This document shows positions 7,132 through 10,170 of a stretch of 10,170 nt of DNA, piece by piece (the first letter of the stretch is position 1; each line of letters opens with the position of its first letter). The stretch lies in the NCBI GenBank assembly GCA_036351055.1, contig JAZBOH010000209.1, positions 1 through 10,170 on the forward strand, read 5' to 3'. The notes beneath the pieces were generated by a model, which saw only the letters and a program-made list of their open reading frames with translations, searched no databases and was not told the DNA's origin. This DNA comes from JABDPF01 sp036351055 (GTDB lineage Bacteria > Pseudomonadota > Gammaproteobacteria > Xanthomonadales > SZUA-36). The position numbers and the translations under genes were made by a program.

Positions 7132-8484
7132 ATGTCATTGACAGGAACGTGGAAAAGCCAGGGTTACGGGTGGATGCTCGACATCGGACCTGAAGGCTAT
7201 TCTCTGTTTGATATCATCCCGGGGCAAGCCGTCGAATTCGAACGGGGAAGCACTGAAGAATTTAAAAAAGGTTTCGAGGTGCTCGGCGGAACTTCGAATG
7301 ACACCCTGCAATTACGCGTCCGCAATGACATCACGTCCTATGTATTCGACAGGGTTGAGCGCCTGCCGGCAAAAACGCTTCACCTGCACGACCCGCGCCA
7401 ACCGGACCCGATCGGGTCGTTCGAGTTTTTCCGTGCCGTTTTCGAAAATGATTATGCATTTTTCAAACACAGGAACGTGGATTGGCCGGAAATATGCGCT
7501 GAAGCCCGGTCGCGTGTCTCCGCAAACACTTCCCCCGAGACGCTGTTGCAGATATTGGGCAGCCTGATCCAACCCCTGCAGGATAATCACGTGGTCGTGA
7601 GCGATGGCCAAACAACCCTGGTCAGTGAAAGGTTAGCTGATGTAAAGCAACTCATTGCGAACGAACTAGGCGTGATCGGTCACATCGGCGACCCCGAAAA
7701 TGTCGCAAGCATCGGCCGATTGATACAACAGGAATTCCTCGGTTCCCGGGGCCGGCAGGCTGGAAACGGCTCTGTCCACTGGGGAATGATGGAAAAAAAT
7801 ATCGCCTACCTGAACGTCATCCGGATGTTCGGCCTCGCCGATACCGAGGCCGCCCGCGTCGCCAATGACCTGCCGTTGAGAAGGCCGGACAACGCCCGCT
7901 TCCATGGAGATGACCTGATGGCCATCGATGCCATTCTCGACGACGTCATGACGGACATTGCCCCGGCTGACGCCCTGGCTCTCGATGTCCGGCTCAATGG
8001 AGGTGGTTTTGACAAACTGGGCATGAAGATTGCCAATCGGTTGGCCGATCGCCGGCAACTGGCTTTCACCAAGCACGCAAGACGCGGCGACGGTTTCACG
8101 GAGAAACAGCCCTTTTATATCGAACCGGAAGGACAAAAACGATTCTCCCGCCCCGTGTACCTTCTGACGTCCGCGCGAACGGCGAGCGCGGGTGACGTCT
8201 TCGCGCTCTGCATGCGTGCCTTGCCGCAGGTGACCATCGTCGGCCAGCCCTCGACCGGCATCCTGTCGGACAATCTTCGCAAGCACCTTCCAAACGGCTG
8301 GTATACCACTATTTCCAACGAGTACTATTGTGCAGCCGACGGGCAATTGTTCGAAGGCTCCGGCGTACCGGTGGACGTCGAAACACCTGTCTTCGTAGCC
8401 GGGGATTTCAGGGCCGGCTATCACAGGGCCGTTGACGAAGCCATCGCCCTGGCCCATTCCAAGGCCGACCGCGCCTCGGTGTAA
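7132..8484 (+). CDS. S41-type (tail-specific protease-like) serine peptidase
   Basis: This 450-residue protein carries a C-terminal TSPc/S41 peptidase domain. Landmarks are LQDNH with H153 (matching the DxH of tricorn and IRBP-like members), LDVRLNGGG (284-292, the LRxNGGG core), TSARTASAGD with the likely nucleophile S352, and FEGSGVPVD with E408. These fit a Ser-His-Glu arrangement of the S41B/tricorn-core kind rather than the Ser-Lys dyad of CtpA. Residues 1 to about 95 form a separate beta-rich N-terminal domain (GTWKSQGYGWMLDI). I see no PDZ domain, signal peptide or membrane segment, so it is probably cytoplasmic. The ATG at 7132 is chosen over a TTG at 7111 because GGGGAG sits five bases upstream. 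It is transcribed away from the receptor and followed after 12 bases by a DUF885 gene, so the two are probably one operon. It may trim imported peptides. The fold call is firm and the substrate unknown. Confidence 0.88.
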   Translation: MSLTGTWKSQGYGWMLDIGPEGYSLFDIIPGQAVEFERGSTEEFKKGFEVLGGTSNDTLQLRVRNDITSYVFDRVERLPAKTLHLHDPRQPDPIGSFEFFRAVFENDYAFFKHRNVDWPEICAEARSRVSANTSPETLLQILGSLIQPLQDNHVVVSDGQTTLVSERLADVKQLIANELGVIGHIGDPENVASIGRLIQQEFLGSRGRQAGNGSVHWGMMEKNIAYLNVIRMFGLADTEAARVANDLPLRRPDNARFHGDDLMAIDAILDDVMTDIAPADALALDVRLNGGGFDKLGMKIANRLADRRQLAFTKHARRGDGFTEKQPFYIEPEGQKRFSRPVYLLTSARTASAGDVFALCMRALPQVTIVGQPSTGILSDNLRKHLPNGWYTTISNEYYCAADGQLFEGSGVPVDVETPVFVAGDFRAGYHRAVDEAIALAHSKADRASV

Positions 8485-8496
8485 GGTACTACCCGA

Positions 8497-10170
8497 ATGA
8501 ACACCGCGTTTAACGAGTTCCTGCATCAAACCGTCCTGCAGATCGCAGACGCGGTACCCGAAATACCGACTCATATGGGCGTGTTCGAAATCGGGAACAT
8601 GCCCGTGCCACAGGACCGGTTTACCGACATGTCGGCAGAAGGCGTGCAGGCGCGCCGGCAGATGCTGGATCAGCTAGCTGCAGAACTCAAGGCATTTCCC
8701 CGTGATTCACTCGATGACGACGAGCGTATCAGTGCGGCGGTGCTCGAGTACATGCTCGAAAATGTGTATGAACGCGGCCTGGTCGGACGGGCGAGCCATG
8801 ACCTGGCGGACCACGATTATGCTCTGCGCCCGGCCGTTGGCCCTCAAAGCGAGCTGCCGATGTTCCTGGCGGAGCTTCACCCGATGCGCGGCGAGGCCGA
8901 TGCCGAAGCCTACCTCTCCCGCCTGAAATGCATCGCACCGCAACTCACCGAAGCCGGCAGGCAACTGGCAGGCAGGCAGACGTTTCTTCCTCCGGAGTGT
9001 GTCATCGCCGACACGATCGAAGAGATTGACCAGTTTCTGTCGATCGAACCGGGCAAAAACGTGCTTCTTTTTTCCCTGGAACAAAAAACTGCGGACATGC
9101 ACGGCCTGGACGAAGCCGGACGCAATACGCTTCTGAGAGAAGCCGAACGGGAACTCGTCCGGTCGACGTACCCGGCCTACCGGGAATTACGCGACACCCT
9201 GGCCCAGCTGCACACTGATGCTCCGGGCGGACCGGGGCTCTGGTGCTTGCCGAACGGTTCCGATTGGTATCGCTTCCTGCTTCGGGGCTCGACGACAACC
9301 GCTTTGTCACCGGAAGAAATACACGAAACCGGGCTGGAGCAGATGGCCAGTGTAAAGGCACGAATACGGGAAGAATGCCGCCAGGCGGGGCTGGACGTGA
9401 GTGACATGGCCTCGGTCGCTAGTGCGCTGCAATCGCGGCATTCCAATTCAAGCCAGGATACGCCGGAAAACCGCGAGGCGATCGTCCAGGCCATTCGCGA
9501 TCTGATCGCGGAAGCCGAGTCCTGGTCGACCGGCCTGTTCCATGAGTTTCCCAGGGGCAAGGTCGAGGTGCGGACCATCGCCCCGTTCGCCGAAAAACAA
9601 CGCAACCAGGGGTACCAACCGCCATCACTGGACGGTTCCAGGCCGGGCTTTTTCGAACTCAATCTTGGGCAGCTTCTAGACCACAGCATTGCCGATCTGC
9701 CCATCCTCGTTTACCACGAGATATTTCCCGGACATCACCTGCAGATAACGCTCGCACTTGAAAACGAACGGCTGCCGATGCTGCGCCGCTACATGAATAC
9801 CGATGCGTACATCGAGGGTTGGGCCAAGTACGCCGAGACCATACCGGAGCGGCATGGTTTTGTGAGTGACCCGCTGTTTCGTATCGAACGCATGCGCCGT
9901 GAACTGATCTCGACCGTCAATCTCGCGCTGGACACGGGCATACACGACAAGCGCTGGGACGAAGATGCCGCGGTCGACTTCTGCATGAAAAACAGCGGTT
10001 GCAGCGCGAATTTCGCCCGTTACCTGGTCCATCGCTCCGCATCCGTACCGGCACAGATGTGTTCCTACAAGATCGGGATGATGACCATGGAGAATTTGCG
10101 CAACCGTTTCGAAAACGCTCTGGGCGGCCGTTTCGACGTCCGCGACTTCCATTCCACGGTCCTCGACTGC
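8497..10170 (+). CDS. DUF885 family predicted zinc metallopeptidase, partial (C-terminus outside window)
   Basis: The visible 558 residues cover nearly a whole DUF885 protein (usually close to 600). The family signatures are plain: YHEIFPGHHLQ (H407, E408, H413, H414), where the first His-Glu pair and later residues are thought to build a gluzincin-like zinc site; EGWAKYAE with E440 as a candidate further ligand; LDTGIH (478-483); and QMCSYKIG followed by LRNRFE near the end. The family is largely uncharacterised biochemically, and peptidase activity is a prediction from these motifs. Many relatives begin with a lipoprotein or Sec signal. This one begins MNTAFNEFLHQTV with no such segment, so it is probably cytoplasmic. 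The start is the first ATG after the S41 stop, 12 bases downstream; AAGG overlapping that stop is a modest ribosome site. Tight spacing supports co-expression with the S41 gene. The reading frame is still open at the window edge. Confidence 0.9.
   Translation, partial: MNTAFNEFLHQTVLQIADAVPEIPTHMGVFEIGNMPVPQDRFTDMSAEGVQARRQMLDQLAAELKAFPRDSLDDDERISAAVLEYMLENVYERGLVGRASHDLADHDYALRPAVGPQSELPMFLAELHPMRGEADAEAYLSRLKCIAPQLTEAGRQLAGRQTFLPPECVIADTIEEIDQFLSIEPGKNVLLFSLEQKTADMHGLDEAGRNTLLREAERELVRSTYPAYRELRDTLAQLHTDAPGGPGLWCLPNGSDWYRFLLRGSTTTALSPEEIHETGLEQMASVKARIREECRQAGLDVSDMASVASALQSRHSNSSQDTPENREAIVQAIRDLIAEAESWSTGLFHEFPRGKVEVRTIAPFAEKQRNQGYQPPSLDGSRPGFFELNLGQLLDHSIADLPILVYHEIFPGHHLQITLALENERLPMLRRYMNTDAYIEGWAKYAETIPERHGFVSDPLFRIERMRRELISTVNLALDTGIHDKRWDEDAAVDFCMKNSGCSANFARYLVHRSASVPAQMCSYKIGMMTMENLRNRFENALGGRFDVRDFHSTVLDC

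Noticed and set aside
7666..8574. Minus-strand open frame of 302 codons opposite the S41 and DUF885 genes
   Set aside because: It spans the junction of two well-supported plus-strand genes and shows no recognisable motif, so it is a shadow frame.
1..10170. tRNA, rRNA, CRISPR arrays, insertion sequences, attachment sites
   Set aside because: I saw no cloverleaf-like sequence, regularly spaced repeats, transposase motifs or terminal inverted repeats; the genes fill nearly all of the window.

Overview
The window looks like part of a Gram-negative, probably gammaproteobacterial, genome. It has a TonB-dependent outer-membrane receptor with no SusD partner, a lipoprotein peptidase, high-GC codon use and short AT-rich intergenic DNA. 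The exact lineage cannot be read from the sequence. There are no RNA genes, mobile elements or CRISPR arrays. Coding density is very high, and no gene-free stretch exceeds about 200 bases.

The layout is two divergent gene sets separated by one AT-rich control region (about 6929-7131). Leftward (minus strand), in transcription order, are a TonB-dependent receptor (4766-6928), an S9-family (prolyl oligopeptidase-like) lipoprotein peptidase (2198-4600), an M19 'membrane dipeptidase' family protein (1191-2201, overlapping the S9 gene as GTGA) and an MFS transporter of the GPH/MelB type (1-1117, cut by the window edge). Rightward (plus strand) are an S41-type serine peptidase (7132-8484) and, 12 bases later, a DUF885 predicted zinc peptidase (8497 to the right edge, only its last residues missing).

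Taken together, this reads as an uptake-and-digestion locus for peptides or peptide-like compounds. The receptor would bring the substrate across the outer membrane. The lipid-anchored S9 enzyme would cut it in the periplasm, and the symporter would carry products across the inner membrane. The signal-less M19, S41 and DUF885 proteins would finish the work in the cytoplasm. This pathway is inferred from families and gene order; no substrate is shown by the sequence.

The points most worth a second look are: an M19 protein that lacks the usual N-terminal HxD metal-binding motif; a DUF3471-like C-terminal extension on the S9 peptidase; a strong terminator-like hairpin between the receptor and the S9 gene; a clear sigma70-type promoter for the receptor with a nearby perfect palindrome; and the fact that two peptidase families often exported appear here without export signals.
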